From the NCBI GenBank assembly GCA_038322235.1, contig JBBQFQ010000017.1, positions 1 through 64,000 on the forward strand: a stretch of 64,000 nt of DNA, given 5' to 3'. Positions within the stretch are counted from its first letter, which is position 1. Each line of letters begins with the position of its first letter. The stretch is from SZAS-18 sp038322235 (GTDB lineage: Bacteria; Verrucomicrobiota; Verrucomicrobiia; Chthoniobacterales; SZAS-18). Positions 25,408 to 34,945 of this stretch are shown here, piece after piece. Both the position numbers and the translations under genes were made by a program. The notes beneath the pieces are model-generated. The model did not search any database, had not been told where the DNA came from, and saw nothing but the letters and a program-made list of their open reading frames with translations.

Positions 25408-26154
25408 ATGCGTGCCTTTCCCGTTCTTCTTCCGCTCGCCGCTCTGCTGCTTCCCGCGGTGGTCTCCGCTGACGTGGAATTCTCCATCGATCCGCAGCAG
25501 AGCGCCCTCTCCGTGGCGGACTGCTCCTTCACCCAGGTTCGGGGCTCCGCGACCTTGGCGAGCGCTTCGCTCGGTCCCCAAGGGGCCGGCGGCAGGGCAA
25601 GTTGTGCCGGGATGATCGCGGTCACCTTTGATGATCCCCGCACGCCGACCTCGCTGACGATCGGGGCGCGCAGCCAGATCGTGGTGGGAAACTCGGGGGA
25701 GTGGTCGCCCGCCTCGAGCGCCAGCCAGGGGTCCGGACCCGGCGGGAGCGGAAATTTCCTCGCCTGCTTCGGTTTGCAGGGGACGGCGGCCGGCGTGCCG
25801 GTGACGGCGGCCGTGGCCAATCTCGCCCTGCGCGCGGAAAGCAGCGCGCTGGCGGTGAGCGGGGCCAGTCTGCCCGCCGGTGGAATCTCGTTTACCACGA
25901 CCGCCGGGAATCTCGGCTACCGGGCCCCGGCCGGCGGGGCGATCGGCACGATCCGCGGCGGCGGCCCGACCGAAGGGCTGCGCAGCGCGAACGCCGCGAC
26001 CTCGGCCGCAACCTGCCAGATCGCGAATGGCGTCGCGCAGCTCACGCTCCCGATCGACGTGACCTACACGATCACGTCGCCGAACGCGCAGGGAGTGGCG
26101 ACGGCCACCGTGCGCCTGACGGGCGTCATTGTCGCCACGGCGCGGGTCCCGTGA
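25408..26154 (+). CDS. secreted hypothetical protein, 248 aa
   Basis: The ATG at 25408 gives a signal peptide ending LLLPAVVSA, and the mature protein begins DVEFSIDPQQSALSV. The body is Gly/Ser/Thr/Ala-rich and strand-prone. It contains repeated 'tv.f..p..', 'GNLGYRAPAGGAIGTIRGGG' and a closing PIDVTYTITSPNAQGVATATVRLTGVIVATARVP strand series, so it is probably an all-beta extracellular or outer-membrane protein. Three cysteines could form one disulphide. No family recognised. Confidence 0.6.
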   Translation: MRAFPVLLPLAALLLPAVVSADVEFSIDPQQSALSVADCSFTQVRGSATLASASLGPQGAGGRASCAGMIAVTFDDPRTPTSLTIGARSQIVVGNSGEWSPASSASQGSGPGGSGNFLACFGLQGTAAGVPVTAAVANLALRAESSALAVSGASLPAGGISFTTTAGNLGYRAPAGGAIGTIRGGGPTEGLRSANAATSAATCQIANGVAQLTLPIDVTYTITSPNAQGVATATVRLTGVIVATARVP

Positions 26155-26167
26155 GCGAAGCGGAACG

Positions 26168-29100
26168 TCACGGCACGCGATAGATCGTGACGCCCTCGGC
26201 GTCATAGATCTTCTCGAGTCCCATCGAGGCAAACTTCGCGATTCCTTCCGGAGTGCCGAAGAGGCGCTCGAGCTCCCCGACGACCACGAGCTTCACGCCG
26301 TATTTTGCCAACAACGCCCGCGTCTGCGCGACATCCGGCGTGCGATACATCAACTGCGTCTCGGCGATGCGGGTATCGACGCGGTTGTCCGCGATGCCGG
26401 CTTGCTGTTGACGCTGATGCCAGCTCCACCCCGCGAGCGTGGGCAGGCCGGTATGGACGGCGTAGCGGGAGCCCCAGGTGTAGAGGAGCGTGCCGGTGTT
26501 CATCTCGAGCAGCACGGGCGTGCCTTTCACGTGATCCTCCAGCCACCGGATCGCCAGCAAATCCGGTCGGAGCGGGAACGTCTTCGACTGGAGGAAGTAT
26601 TCCGCCTTCTCCGCGAACGCGAGACCGTCGAGCGTCGGCGGCGTTGCGACGAAGCGATCGCGAATCTTGGTCGGCGTGGCGAGCAACGGGTAGAGCGAGG
26701 ACGACGCGAGCAGAAGTACGAACGCGGTCATCCAGACCCGCCGGACGCGAGGCGGCCACGTTTTCCAAGAGTCGACGAGCAGCGGAAGACTCAGAGCCGA
26801 AGCGACCGCGAGGAGGACCCAGACCTGGTAGTAGAATTTGAAGACCGTATTCATCCGCCCGATGTCGCCGACCAGTACAACGAGCTCGACCATCAGGCAG
26901 AGCGCGAAGGCGAGCAGGACCATGAGCGCGGGAATGACGCGCGGTAGATCAAGCCGGAAGTTCCACGCCACCATCCCGGCAGCGAGCGTGGAGATGATGA
27001 GGATCCCCGGCAGGACCCCCAGGACGCACGACGCCGCAAAGACCAGCCCGCCTCCGAGCGCGACGAAGCCCGGCACGAGCGCGACGGGACGCCGTCGGAC
27101 GAGCCGGCGCACGCGGCGACGACGGGTGGCAGCCTCCGGGCCGAATGGACTCACGAGCTGAACCAGCAGCCGCACCGACCGGGCGATCCCGAGATCTCCG
27201 TGCGTCCACGCCGCCGCAAAGGCCGAGCCGAGGATGAAGAGGAAAAGAGCGTAGATGAAGAGATAGTCCCGCAGCGAAGTCCGATCACCCAGCCAGCGCT
27301 CGAACGCGCCGTAACCAGCGACGTACGACTGATGGAACGGTCGAAACGCCAGGTAGCCAACGGCCAGCATGATCACGAACACGGTGAGCGACTTCACCAT
27401 CGCCAGGACAAAACCGCGGACCGTTCCCACCCGGTCGCGACTCCAGAACGCGGCGAAGAGCGTTAGCCCGGTCAGCGCGCCGTACGTCGGCCAATCCCAC
27501 GTATTCGTCGGCCAGAAGAATCCGAGGGTGAATCCGATGAGCAGCGTCAGCCCGGTCTTCACGCGGAAACCGACCGAGCGCACCCACGCGGCCAGCAGCG
27601 TGACGACGCAGAGCGTGAACGGCAGGGCGATGAGATGCGGGTGCAGATCGGCGTAGAGGAAGCTCCAGAAGGGAAACTCCGTGATGGGCGGAACCTCATT
27701 CGGCGTCTTCACGGAGATCGCCCGCGCGGCGACCCAATACAGATCCGCGAGATAAGGGGAGAGCGGTTCACCGCCGAAGACGCGCTTCGCGCCGCAGACG
27801 GCGCGAATCACGTCGGAAACGAGGGGGAACTTCAGGTCGTGGTCGGCGGCCCCGATCACGACGCACCGATTCCAGATGAAGCGGAGCTCGAAGCTGTTCC
27901 CGAGCACCATCGCGAAGAGCGAGGCGGCCCAGGCCGGAACCCACGAACCCACCGGGCGCAGGGCGCGGGCAGCGGAGAACGCCGCCGCACAGCCAAGGCC
28001 GAAAAACGTGGCGAGGCAGAGATTGAACCCCACCTCAGGCAGCACGCCGAGCCCCTTGATCAGCCCGCCGCAGAGGACGAAGCCGAAGTAGTAGTAATTG
28101 ATGAATCCGCCCGCAAACCACGGGTTCAGCGGGGGAAATTCCTCCGAGCGCATCACGCCGTTGAGAAACGTCATCTCCATCGGCTTTTCCCCGCCCCACG
28201 CGGGATGCCAGAGATCCGGGTTGCCGGTGCGGATAGCGAGAAAGAGCGCGAACGCTCCCCAGAAGACGGCTTCAGCGCGCAGCGCCGCACCGCGCTCTTC
28301 CGCCCACCACAACCGCCACTGCGCGCGCTGCCGCCAGACGAGCAGGGCGGAAAGGAGGGCGAACGCCGCGAGGATCTGCCAGTAGGTGCCGCGGGTGCTG
28401 AGGCCGAGACCCTTGCTCGCGAGGAGCCATTGCAACCAGAGCGGAAGCAAAATGGCAAAAGGCCGCGCCAGCGCCGCGCCGCGGTCGGGCAAGGCCCGCA
28501 GCAGCGGGAAAAGCAGACCCCATCCGATGAACTGCAGCGCCAGCAGATGGGCCACCCAAACGACCACCGAATGCCGCGCGACGAACGACGCGCGATCGAA
28601 CATCTCGCTCCACGTGCTCCGCTGCTGGTCGAGCGCCCAGCGCTCCGGCGCGATCAGGATGGCTGGCTCCGAGCGCAGACCCGACGCGGACTGAGCGCGC
28701 CGGACCGATCCCGGCTGGGGCCGCTGCGGCTCGCGCGTGTCCGTCACGCCGTCGAGCGGGATCGCATTGAAACGCGTGACGAGCTGGTCCGGATTGTATC
28801 GGGCCGCCTTTTTGTAGATCACGACCGGCGGATGGTCGTAGACGCTGAAGGCCTCCTCCGCGCCGCGCGTGGAAATGCGGAATCCGAGGAAACGGAAATC
28901 CCGCTTGAACTCGGCCACCTTGTCGAAGCCGAGCGTACCGTCCTCGAGCCCCTCGTAGTAGCTGATCGTGAACGGATACCGGTGCGGCATCCGCGGGATG
29001 GAATCGCGGAGTTTCTGACTCGCGAGGATCAGATACTGCACGCGGTTGAGCGTCGCGAGGAGCTGACCGCGCTTGTTCGGCTCATCCGCGACGTAGTGCA

Positions 29101-30517
29101 GCATCTCGATCTGCTGATACGAGGTCGGTCCGAGCTTCGTGCCCGGGAGCGGAAGCGGGAGGAAATCATCCCAGTGCTCGCAACCGATCGCGGTGCCGGC
29201 TGGGATATGCTCGTAGATCCAGCGCGACGCCTCCACGCGGGTGTACGATTGCGCGTAAATGCTGAGGAATCCGAACGCCCAGGCGACGGTAAAGCCCGCG
29301 ACCACGAGGGGCGCACACAGCGCGACGAAGCTGGCCGCGGGGCGCTGCGCCCACGCGCCCTCGCCCCGAAACGCGGCCCCGGCGACCCGGGTGAGTCCCC
29401 AGGCGGCGAGGACGCAGAGACATCCGTAGATCGGGAGGAAATAACGCAGCGTCGCCTGGTAGGTGAACGCCTGATGGAAGAACACCGTCGCGACCCAGGC
29501 GACCGGGATGAGGTGCATCCACACGCGCTGGCGAATGATCCGCAGAAGCGCGACCGCCCAGGCCGCCCAAGCGCTCAGCCCCAGACCGAGGCCCAGGCCC
29601 CAGACCACCATGTTCCACCACGGCCAGAGCAAGGGCAGACGGCCGTAGAACTGCCGCGTGAAAGGGATGTCGATGTAGCCCGTACTGATGTTCACCACCT
29701 CCCGCATGTTCGCCAGCCAGCGCGGCGCGAGCTGCCACGGCCAAAGGCCCGAAAACGCGTCCGGCAGTGCGATCCGCACGGTGAGAATCGTCGCGAGCAG
29801 GAAGACCCCCACTCGCAGGCTGGCGATCAGAAGCGTCCGGATCCAACCCCGCGCCGGCAAGCCCGCGGCCGGCAGGAGCGCGACGAGTCCGACGGGCAGA
29901 CCGAACGTGGCGACCGAGATTTTGCAGCTCAGCGCCAGGCCCAGGGCCACGCCCGTGAGCGCATACTCGTACCAGCGTCCACCGCGCCACGCCCGCGCGA
30001 GCAACCAGAGAGCGAGGGCGATGAACGCATTGGCGAACGGATCGACGACGAAAAAGTGCGCGTGCTGAATCGGGAGCACCGCCATCGAGTAAAGGAACGC
30101 CGCGAAAAGCGGGATGCCGTTCGTCCGGTAGAGCGTCCGCGCAAACAGGAAGATGAGTGCGATGGACGTCAGATCCGCCAGCACCGCGAGCACGCGACCG
30201 GCAACGGAAAAATGCTCGGGTTTCGTGATCCCGCCAAACTCCCCCACCGCGCGCAGCAGCGTCGTCGGCAGCGTCCCGTAGGCGTAGAAATGCGCCCCGC
30301 GATTGCGGGGATTCAGCGGGGAGCTCGGCTCGCTGAGGTACTCCGCCGCGGACTTCGGCCATTCCAGCCGGCTGGCCGACATGAGCACGTGGCGCTCGTC
30401 CGGATGCTGGCCGGTGCCTTCATCCCAGTTCAGACCGTAGAAGCGCACCGCCGCCCCGAGGCACAGGATGAGCAGGAGCCATCGGCCCGGAGTGAAGAAT
30501 GGACGGGAGCGTTCCAA
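26168..30517 (-). CDS. GT39-like glycosyltransferase fused to a DUF2298 (YYY) membrane protein
   Basis: This is a very large 1449-aa polytopic protein. The first roughly 560 residues look like a GT39/ArnT-type glycosyltransferase. RFYGLNWDEGTGQHPDERHVLMS carries the first-loop acidic motif, and multiple helices and a periplasmic-type soluble part follow. Residues about 700–1449 match the DUF2298/Chlor_Arch_YYY membrane family: GGEKPMEMTFLNGVMRSEEFPPLNPWFAGGFINYYYFGFV, NELFPPITEFPFWSFLYADLHPH-like loop, and RMNTVFKFYYQVWVLL. It probably transfers a sugar from a polyprenyl-phosphate carrier to an envelope acceptor. The two halves are usually separate genes, so the fusion is notable. It diverges from rlmN. 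Confidence 0.85.
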   Translation of the reverse strand: MERSRPFFTPGRWLLLILCLGAAVRFYGLNWDEGTGQHPDERHVLMSASRLEWPKSAAEYLSEPSSPLNPRNRGAHFYAYGTLPTTLLRAVGEFGGITKPEHFSVAGRVLAVLADLTSIALIFLFARTLYRTNGIPLFAAFLYSMAVLPIQHAHFFVVDPFANAFIALALWLLARAWRGGRWYEYALTGVALGLALSCKISVATFGLPVGLVALLPAAGLPARGWIRTLLIASLRVGVFLLATILTVRIALPDAFSGLWPWQLAPRWLANMREVVNISTGYIDIPFTRQFYGRLPLLWPWWNMVVWGLGLGLGLSAWAAWAVALLRIIRQRVWMHLIPVAWVATVFFHQAFTYQATLRYFLPIYGCLCVLAAWGLTRVAGAAFRGEGAWAQRPAASFVALCAPLVVAGFTVAWAFGFLSIYAQSYTRVEASRWIYEHIPAGTAIGCEHWDDFLPLPLPGTKLGPTSYQQIEMLHYVADEPNKRGQLLATLNRVQYLILASQKLRDSIPRMPHRYPFTISYYEGLEDGTLGFDKVAEFKRDFRFLGFRISTRGAEEAFSVYDHPPVVIYKKAARYNPDQLVTRFNAIPLDGVTDTREPQRPQPGSVRRAQSASGLRSEPAILIAPERWALDQQRSTWSEMFDRASFVARHSVVVWVAHLLALQFIGWGLLFPLLRALPDRGAALARPFAILLPLWLQWLLASKGLGLSTRGTYWQILAAFALLSALLVWRQRAQWRLWWAEERGAALRAEAVFWGAFALFLAIRTGNPDLWHPAWGGEKPMEMTFLNGVMRSEEFPPLNPWFAGGFINYYYFGFVLCGGLIKGLGVLPEVGFNLCLATFFGLGCAAAFSAARALRPVGSWVPAWAASLFAMVLGNSFELRFIWNRCVVIGAADHDLKFPLVSDVIRAVCGAKRVFGGEPLSPYLADLYWVAARAISVKTPNEVPPITEFPFWSFLYADLHPHLIALPFTLCVVTLLAAWVRSVGFRVKTGLTLLIGFTLGFFWPTNTWDWPTYGALTGLTLFAAFWSRDRVGTVRGFVLAMVKSLTVFVIMLAVGYLAFRPFHQSYVAGYGAFERWLGDRTSLRDYLFIYALFLFILGSAFAAAWTHGDLGIARSVRLLVQLVSPFGPEAATRRRRVRRLVRRRPVALVPGFVALGGGLVFAASCVLGVLPGILIISTLAAGMVAWNFRLDLPRVIPALMVLLAFALCLMVELVVLVGDIGRMNTVFKFYYQVWVLLAVASALSLPLLVDSWKTWPPRVRRVWMTAFVLLLASSSLYPLLATPTKIRDRFVATPPTLDGLAFAEKAEYFLQSKTFPLRPDLLAIRWLEDHVKGTPVLLEMNTGTLLYTWGSRYAVHTGLPTLAGWSWHQRQQQAGIADNRVDTRIAETQLMYRTPDVAQTRALLAKYGVKLVVVGELERLFGTPEGIAKFASMGLEKIYDAEGVTIYRVP

Positions 30518-30594
30518 GGCGTGAAGGGAGCGGAAGCGCGCGACGCTACCGCAAGTTGCGCGCCTGTCAGCGCAAAGCTGGTGTCGGCCAATGG

Positions 30595-31704
30595 ATGACG
30601 TTATCCTCCGGCGTGGCCGCCCTCCCCGATCCCCGCGAATTGCTCGCCTCGTTCTCCCGGGAGGAGCTGGCGGCGGAGCTCGACGCGATGGGTCAGCCGG
30701 CCTACCGGGCCCTGCAAGTCCTCCAGTGGCGGTACAAGAAGCGCGTGACGACCTGGGACGCGATGACCGATCTGCCGGCCGCGCTCCGGCTGCAGCTCGC
30801 CAAACGCTTCGCGCCCACCTCGCTCGAGCCGATGCGGAATCTCGGGGCGAAGGACACCACGCAGAAACTCCTCTTCCGCCTCCGCGATGGTCAATTGATC
30901 GAGAGCGTGCTCATTCCCGCGTCGCCCTCTCTCTACGGGGAGCGCTCCGACCGGCTGACTCTCTGCGTCTCGACCCAGGTCGGCTGCGCCTACGGATGCA
31001 AGTTCTGCGCGAGCGGTCTCGATGGCTTCCTCCGCAATCTCGCGCCCGGGGAAATCGTCGAGCAGGTCCTCCAGGCCGAGTCGATGAGCGGCCAGCGCGT
31101 GGACAATCTCGTTTTCATGGGCATGGGCGAACCGCTGGCGAACTTCGAGAATCTCCAACGGGCGCTCCGCATTCTCAACGACCAGCAATGGGGTGTGGGG
31201 ATCGGGGCCCGGCACATCACGATCTCCACGAGCGGCCTCGTCCCGCGCATCCGGGAGCTGGCCGACCAGCCGCTCCAGGTGCGCCTCGCGATCTCGCTGC
31301 ACGGCGCCAGCGACGAGGTCCGCGGTCAAATCATGCCCGTGAACAAGCGCTACAACATTGCCGCGCTGATGGAGGCGTGTGCCTACTGGCACGCGCGGAA
31401 GAAGCAGCGCCTGACGTTCGAGTACATTCTGATCGAGGGCGTCAACGATGCCGATTCCGAGGCGCGGGCTCTCGCGCTCCACGCGCGTCCGCTCGATGCG
31501 AAGGTAAATCTGATCCCGTACAATACCGTCGCGGGCCTGCCGTGGTCGCGGCCGTCGGAAGAGCGCCAGGAAGCGTTTCGCCAGATCGTCCGGCAGGCCG
31601 GAGTCGACGTCACGCTCCGCCGCGAAAAGGGCCACGACATCGACGCAGCCTGCGGCCAACTCCGGCGGCAGACGATGCAGGACGAGACGACCGTGGCGGG
31701 GTGA
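30595..31704 (+). CDS. rlmN: dual-specificity 23S rRNA/tRNA adenine C2-methyltransferase
   Basis: The 369-aa radical-SAM enzyme methylates C2 of A2503 in 23S rRNA and A37 in some tRNAs. Features are the cluster motif CAYGCKFC (about residues 125–132), GMGEPLANFENL, HITISTSGLVPRI, LAISLHGAS and NLIPYN. The C-terminal catalytic cysteine is in DAACGQLR. The start at the ATG at 30595 is preferred because upstream codons are basic and overlap the divergent promoter region. The length fits the family (about 350–400). Confidence 0.95.
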   Translation: MTLSSGVAALPDPRELLASFSREELAAELDAMGQPAYRALQVLQWRYKKRVTTWDAMTDLPAALRLQLAKRFAPTSLEPMRNLGAKDTTQKLLFRLRDGQLIESVLIPASPSLYGERSDRLTLCVSTQVGCAYGCKFCASGLDGFLRNLAPGEIVEQVLQAESMSGQRVDNLVFMGMGEPLANFENLQRALRILNDQQWGVGIGARHITISTSGLVPRIRELADQPLQVRLAISLHGASDEVRGQIMPVNKRYNIAALMEACAYWHARKKQRLTFEYILIEGVNDADSEARALALHARPLDAKVNLIPYNTVAGLPWSRPSEERQEAFRQIVRQAGVDVTLRREKGHDIDAACGQLRRQTMQDETTVAG

Positions 31705-31944
31705 GCGGAGCGAGCGCTCCGAACCCGTCCGCGAGCGAAACGTCGGAAGTCACGCTAACAATGGGAGGTCCAAATGTGCGTAACACCCTCGCGTCTAGCT
31801 CATCACGGACAATCCCGTGAAACTTTCAGGTCGTTTGTTTATTTGCACGCTCCATTGCTCCCAAGACCCCGGCTTAGCACCCACTTTGGACCGCTCTTCG
31901 CTTTCTCCCGTGCTGGGTTCCACGGGGAGCGCGGCGAGCGATAC

Positions 31945-32517
31945 CTACATCCGCTTGCCGAGTAGCATGTAATATCTATTAAACCAAGTCACAACAAGTA
32001 TACTTGCAAAGCAAAATAATGGCACACCTTGGACGGTGGCCCCAGATTCAACCGAAAGGGCGAGCGCAGGGCGGTCAGGCGAATCAAAATGACCAGCAAT
32101 CGCACAAATTATAGTATCATCGTCACGGGAAACAATTACTTCCAATTCCCTGAGCGCCTGTATCTTAAAACGCCCAACTTCTCCCAAATCGATCGTTATT
32201 ATAACTTTCTCATCAAAGCCTGCGTAACCGCCGTGCGCCCATTTACCGACCTCCTTGCCATTTAAAGAGATTGTCTTTTTCCAGAAGCCGTGCAAGCCTC
32301 CAAGAACAACCTTTTCCCCGCAAATACGAAAAGCGGCGCCACACATCGTCCGCCGGACTGGCAATGCGAGTGCATCGGTTAGTATTTCACAATACTTACT
32401 ATCTCTTTGATAACCGAGCGAGCCGTAGCATTGATGCACCCCTCTAATACTATATATTGGAGTATCTGCGTCACTAGCGGCATGGATTTGCATAAAACAC
32501 ATCGAAAAAGTCTTCAT
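31945..32517 (-). CDS. orphan protein in an AT-rich island
   Basis: The product is about 190 aa from the ATG at 32517; a TTG at 32544 would add nine residues. It has several cysteines (about six) and mixed strands and loops (VVLGGLHGFWKKTISLNGKEVGKW, KVIITIDLGEVGRFKIQALRELEVIVSRDDDTIICAIAG). A C-terminal membrane helix (VPLFCFASILVVTWFNRYYMLL) means it is probably tail-anchored. Family not recognised. G+C is about 42–45% in the lines counted, against 75% in a counted stretch of rlmN, so it looks recently acquired. Codon use is also unlike its neighbours. Confidence 0.5.
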   Translation of the reverse strand: MKTFSMCFMQIHAASDADTPIYSIRGVHQCYGSLGYQRDSKYCEILTDALALPVRRTMCGAAFRICGEKVVLGGLHGFWKKTISLNGKEVGKWAHGGYAGFDEKVIITIDLGEVGRFKIQALRELEVIVSRDDDTIICAIAGHFDSPDRPALALSVESGATVQGVPLFCFASILVVTWFNRYYMLLGKRM

Positions 32518-32544
32518 GATTGCGCCTAGCTCTATCTCTCGCAA

Positions 32545-32859
32545 TTACAAACCAAACTGACCGTATGTCCCTTCATTATACCCTATCGTAAATGTCTCCG
32601 GCAAATCAAGACCTCCCGGCGTGGGTGAGCTAACTCTTAGTCCGCTCGCGGTTGTCGATGAATCAGCAGGCGTAGATGTCCATCCGTTGATTTTGGAGTA
32701 GTTGGCACCACGGCGGAGAACTGTGCGCTCGCCACGTCCAAGTAAAACGTCCAAGTGGGACTTCGACCCGTGCGACCACCCTTGCCCACACGGTGCTTCG
32801 CTTGAGAACGCCACGATTGCAGAGCCTGCGACCGGAGAGCAGAGCGCCCAGCGCGTCAC
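32545..32859 (-). CDS. possible short orphan ORF or gene remnant
   Basis: A GTG-started frame of 104 codons ends exactly where the next open frame begins. The C-terminal part (YSKINGWTSTPADSSTTASG, then PETFTIGYNEGTYGQFGL) reads like real protein, whereas the first half does not. A competing frame overlaps it. It could be the 3' end of a decayed gene whose start is lost, or chance. No family recognised. The remaining bases to 33044 and the stretch 31705–31944 hold nothing I can identify. Confidence 0.25.
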   Translation of the reverse strand: MTRWALCSPVAGSAIVAFSSEAPCGQGWSHGSKSHLDVLLGRGERTVLRRGANYSKINGWTSTPADSSTTASGLRVSSPTPGGLDLPETFTIGYNEGTYGQFGL

Positions 32860-33044
32860 GGCGATTCGAGTTCGGCTGTTGGGGGCATACTACGACGGCT
32901 TCTTCGAGTTTTCTTACTCGCGAGTGTTGGTTATTGGTCGAGCTGTCCGTCATCGGTGCGCGGTCTCGGCGACTGGCTCTACGATGAGTTCCGCGCTGCT
33001 CCAGAAGGCCTCATGATTCACGAGATTGAATGGGCGGGATTTTC

Positions 33045-33875
33045 CTACCCCAGCACTTCGACCGCATCGCCCACCCGCAGGGTGCCGCGGCCGAGATGAA
33101 TCCAGTTCTGACCGAAGATCACCGCGCCGGCCGGCGAGCGCCGATACCGGGCGAGCGATCGGAGCGGCTCCTTGCCTGGGACGCCGGTCGCCTGATCCAC
33201 GGTGGTCACCGTGCAGCGGGCGCAGTCCCCACCTGAGCGGATCTCCACGCCGCCGATCCGCACGCGCTGCCAGCGGTCCTCGTCGTGCGGCTCACCACCC
33301 TTCACCACCACGTTCGGCCGGAAACGATCCATCCCCACCCGCGGCTCCTGGCACTCGTTCAACTTCGCCACTGATTCCTCCGAGAGCGCCAGCAGCGGAA
33401 AGGCATCCGCAAAGGCGACCGGGACGTCCGTCACGTCCGCCCGGTGGACTTCGGGCACCCGGTGGCGCGGCAGGCGGCGCGGAAACTCCGGCCCGGTGTG
33501 GACGAGCCGCGCCCGCTGCCCCACCACACTCCGAAGCCACGCCGCGACGGCGTCGCCGAGATCGTGGGCCGGGACGGTGTCGCGCCAGACCACGACCTCG
33601 GCCGTTCCTCCCGGCGAGGGAAAATTGCCGTTCGGAAGGGGGAGCCGGAAATCGCCCGCTCCCGGCGCGGAAAGTATGAGGTCGTGCGCGGTCAGGGTCG
33701 GGGAAATCAACGCGAGCCGCGGGACGGAGCGTTGCGTCAGGAAGTGGCCAGTCGCATCCACGATCAAAAAGCGCCGGTCCTGCTCCAGCCCGAAGCCATC
33801 GAGTCGCACGGACTCACACGCGATTCCTCGACAGGACTTCACCGGATAGATGTAGAGGGCGCTGACGGTGATCAT
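33045..33875 (-). CDS. MOSC domain protein (YcbX-like)
   Basis: The 276-aa product has the N-terminal MOSC beta-barrel domain (VSALYIYPVKSCRGIACES, FGLEQDRRFLIVD). The MOSC core follows at about residues 125–276 (RFRPNVVVKG, with the conserved cysteine region GGDCARCTVTTVDQATG). MOSC proteins bind molybdenum cofactor or related metal-sulfur groups. YcbX-type members take part in reduction of N-hydroxylated bases with a ferredoxin domain, but no ferredoxin domain is present here. The gene lies at the edge of the AT-rich island and downstream of miaA on the same strand. Confidence 0.88.
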   Translation of the reverse strand: MITVSALYIYPVKSCRGIACESVRLDGFGLEQDRRFLIVDATGHFLTQRSVPRLALISPTLTAHDLILSAPGAGDFRLPLPNGNFPSPGGTAEVVVWRDTVPAHDLGDAVAAWLRSVVGQRARLVHTGPEFPRRLPRHRVPEVHRADVTDVPVAFADAFPLLALSEESVAKLNECQEPRVGMDRFRPNVVVKGGEPHDEDRWQRVRIGGVEIRSGGDCARCTVTTVDQATGVPGKEPLRSLARYRRSPAGAVIFGQNWIHLGRGTLRVGDAVEVLG

Positions 33876-33963
33876 GGCTCAGGTCCTCGACGTGAGCCTT
33901 GGAATTATGGAAATTCAGCGCCGTTGGCGAGCAAACGAATGAGCGAAATTCCGCCTTCAAGCG

Positions 33964-34878
33964 TCATCCGGACGCGCAGCTCGCTACGGCGGCAGCGAGG
34001 GGCGTCACCGAGAGATCGAGCGGCCGAAATGCGGCCTCGCGCTTGAACCACGTGAGCTGGCGCTTCACGTACTGACGGGTCGCGATCGTGATTCGCTCGC
34101 GGCCCGCGGATTCCCTGAGCTCGCCGCGGAGGCACGCGAGGCAGTCCTCCCATCCGATCACCTGCGCCGCGCCTGCGCCCAAGCCCCGCTGGGCGGCCTC
34201 CGCGACCTCCCGGAGCACGCCGCCCGCGAACATCGCCGCCGTCCGGGCCGCGATGCGCGCTTGGAGCTCGGCCCGCTCGCGCCCCAGGAACACTCCGCGC
34301 ACCGAACTCGACGCACCCACCTGCCACGGCGCCTCGTCCCTGGCCGGCGTGATGACGCCCGCCAGCGCCAATTCCAGGGCGCGGATCACCCGCCGCGGAT
34401 TTTGCCGATCGATCTCCGCGGCCACGCGCGGCGCTCTCGCCTCCAACTCGTTGACGAGCTCCACCAGCGGGCGCCGCTCCAGCTCCGCCCGGACGGCCGG
34501 ATCGCCCGCAGGCCGCGGGGCGAAGCCATGCGTGAGGGCCTTCACGTAGAGTCCGGAGCCCCCGCAGATGATCACGCGCCGCCCGCGTGCGGCGATCTCA
34601 TAACAGGCGCGAACCGCCGCCGCGGCGTACTCCGCCGCGCTCATGCAGAAGTCCGGCGGAATCACCCCGACCAGATGGTGCCGCACCCGCGCGAGTTCGG
34701 CCGGCGACGGCTTGGCGGTCAACAGATCCAGCCCCTCGTAGAGCTGGAAGGCATCGGCACTCACGATCTCCGCATCCCAGCGCTCGGCCAGGGCGAGCGC
34801 GAATTCCGTCTTCCCGACCGCGGTCGGGCCGACGACGAAAAACGTGCCCGGGGGCAGCAGAGGCGCGGCGGACGTCAT
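33964..34878 (-). CDS. miaA: tRNA dimethylallyltransferase
   Basis: The 304-aa product (314 if started at 34908) adds dimethylallyl to A37 of tRNAs reading UNN codons. The P-loop is GPTAVGKTEFALAL, then DAFQLYEGLDLLTAKP (the family usually has DSMQVYRGMDIGTAKP) and HHLVGVIPP. GGSGLYVKALTHG and the C-terminal ATRQYVKRQLTWFKRE tRNA-contact segment follow. The length and motif order are complete. It follows the RRM gene by about 37–67 bases on the same strand. Confidence 0.95.
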   Translation of the reverse strand: MTSAAPLLPPGTFFVVGPTAVGKTEFALALAERWDAEIVSADAFQLYEGLDLLTAKPSPAELARVRHHLVGVIPPDFCMSAAEYAAAAVRACYEIAARGRRVIICGGSGLYVKALTHGFAPRPAGDPAVRAELERRPLVELVNELEARAPRVAAEIDRQNPRRVIRALELALAGVITPARDEAPWQVGASSSVRGVFLGRERAELQARIAARTAAMFAGGVLREVAEAAQRGLGAGAAQVIGWEDCLACLRGELRESAGRERITIATRQYVKRQLTWFKREAAFRPLDLSVTPLAAAVASCASG

Positions 34879-34945
34879 GCCGGAAATTGAAACGCCCGGC
34901 TTCGCCATGCACGCGAAACCGGGCGCTTTCCGGGGATTGGGAATT

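Noticed and set aside
27635..30598. 987-codon open frame antisense to the GT39–DUF2298 gene
   Set aside because: Composition is Arg/Glu/Gly-rich shadow sequence of a GC-rich membrane protein gene; no domain recognised.
32663..32953. Second short frame in the AT-rich island
   Set aside because: Overlaps another frame, has no plausible start context and no recognisable composition.
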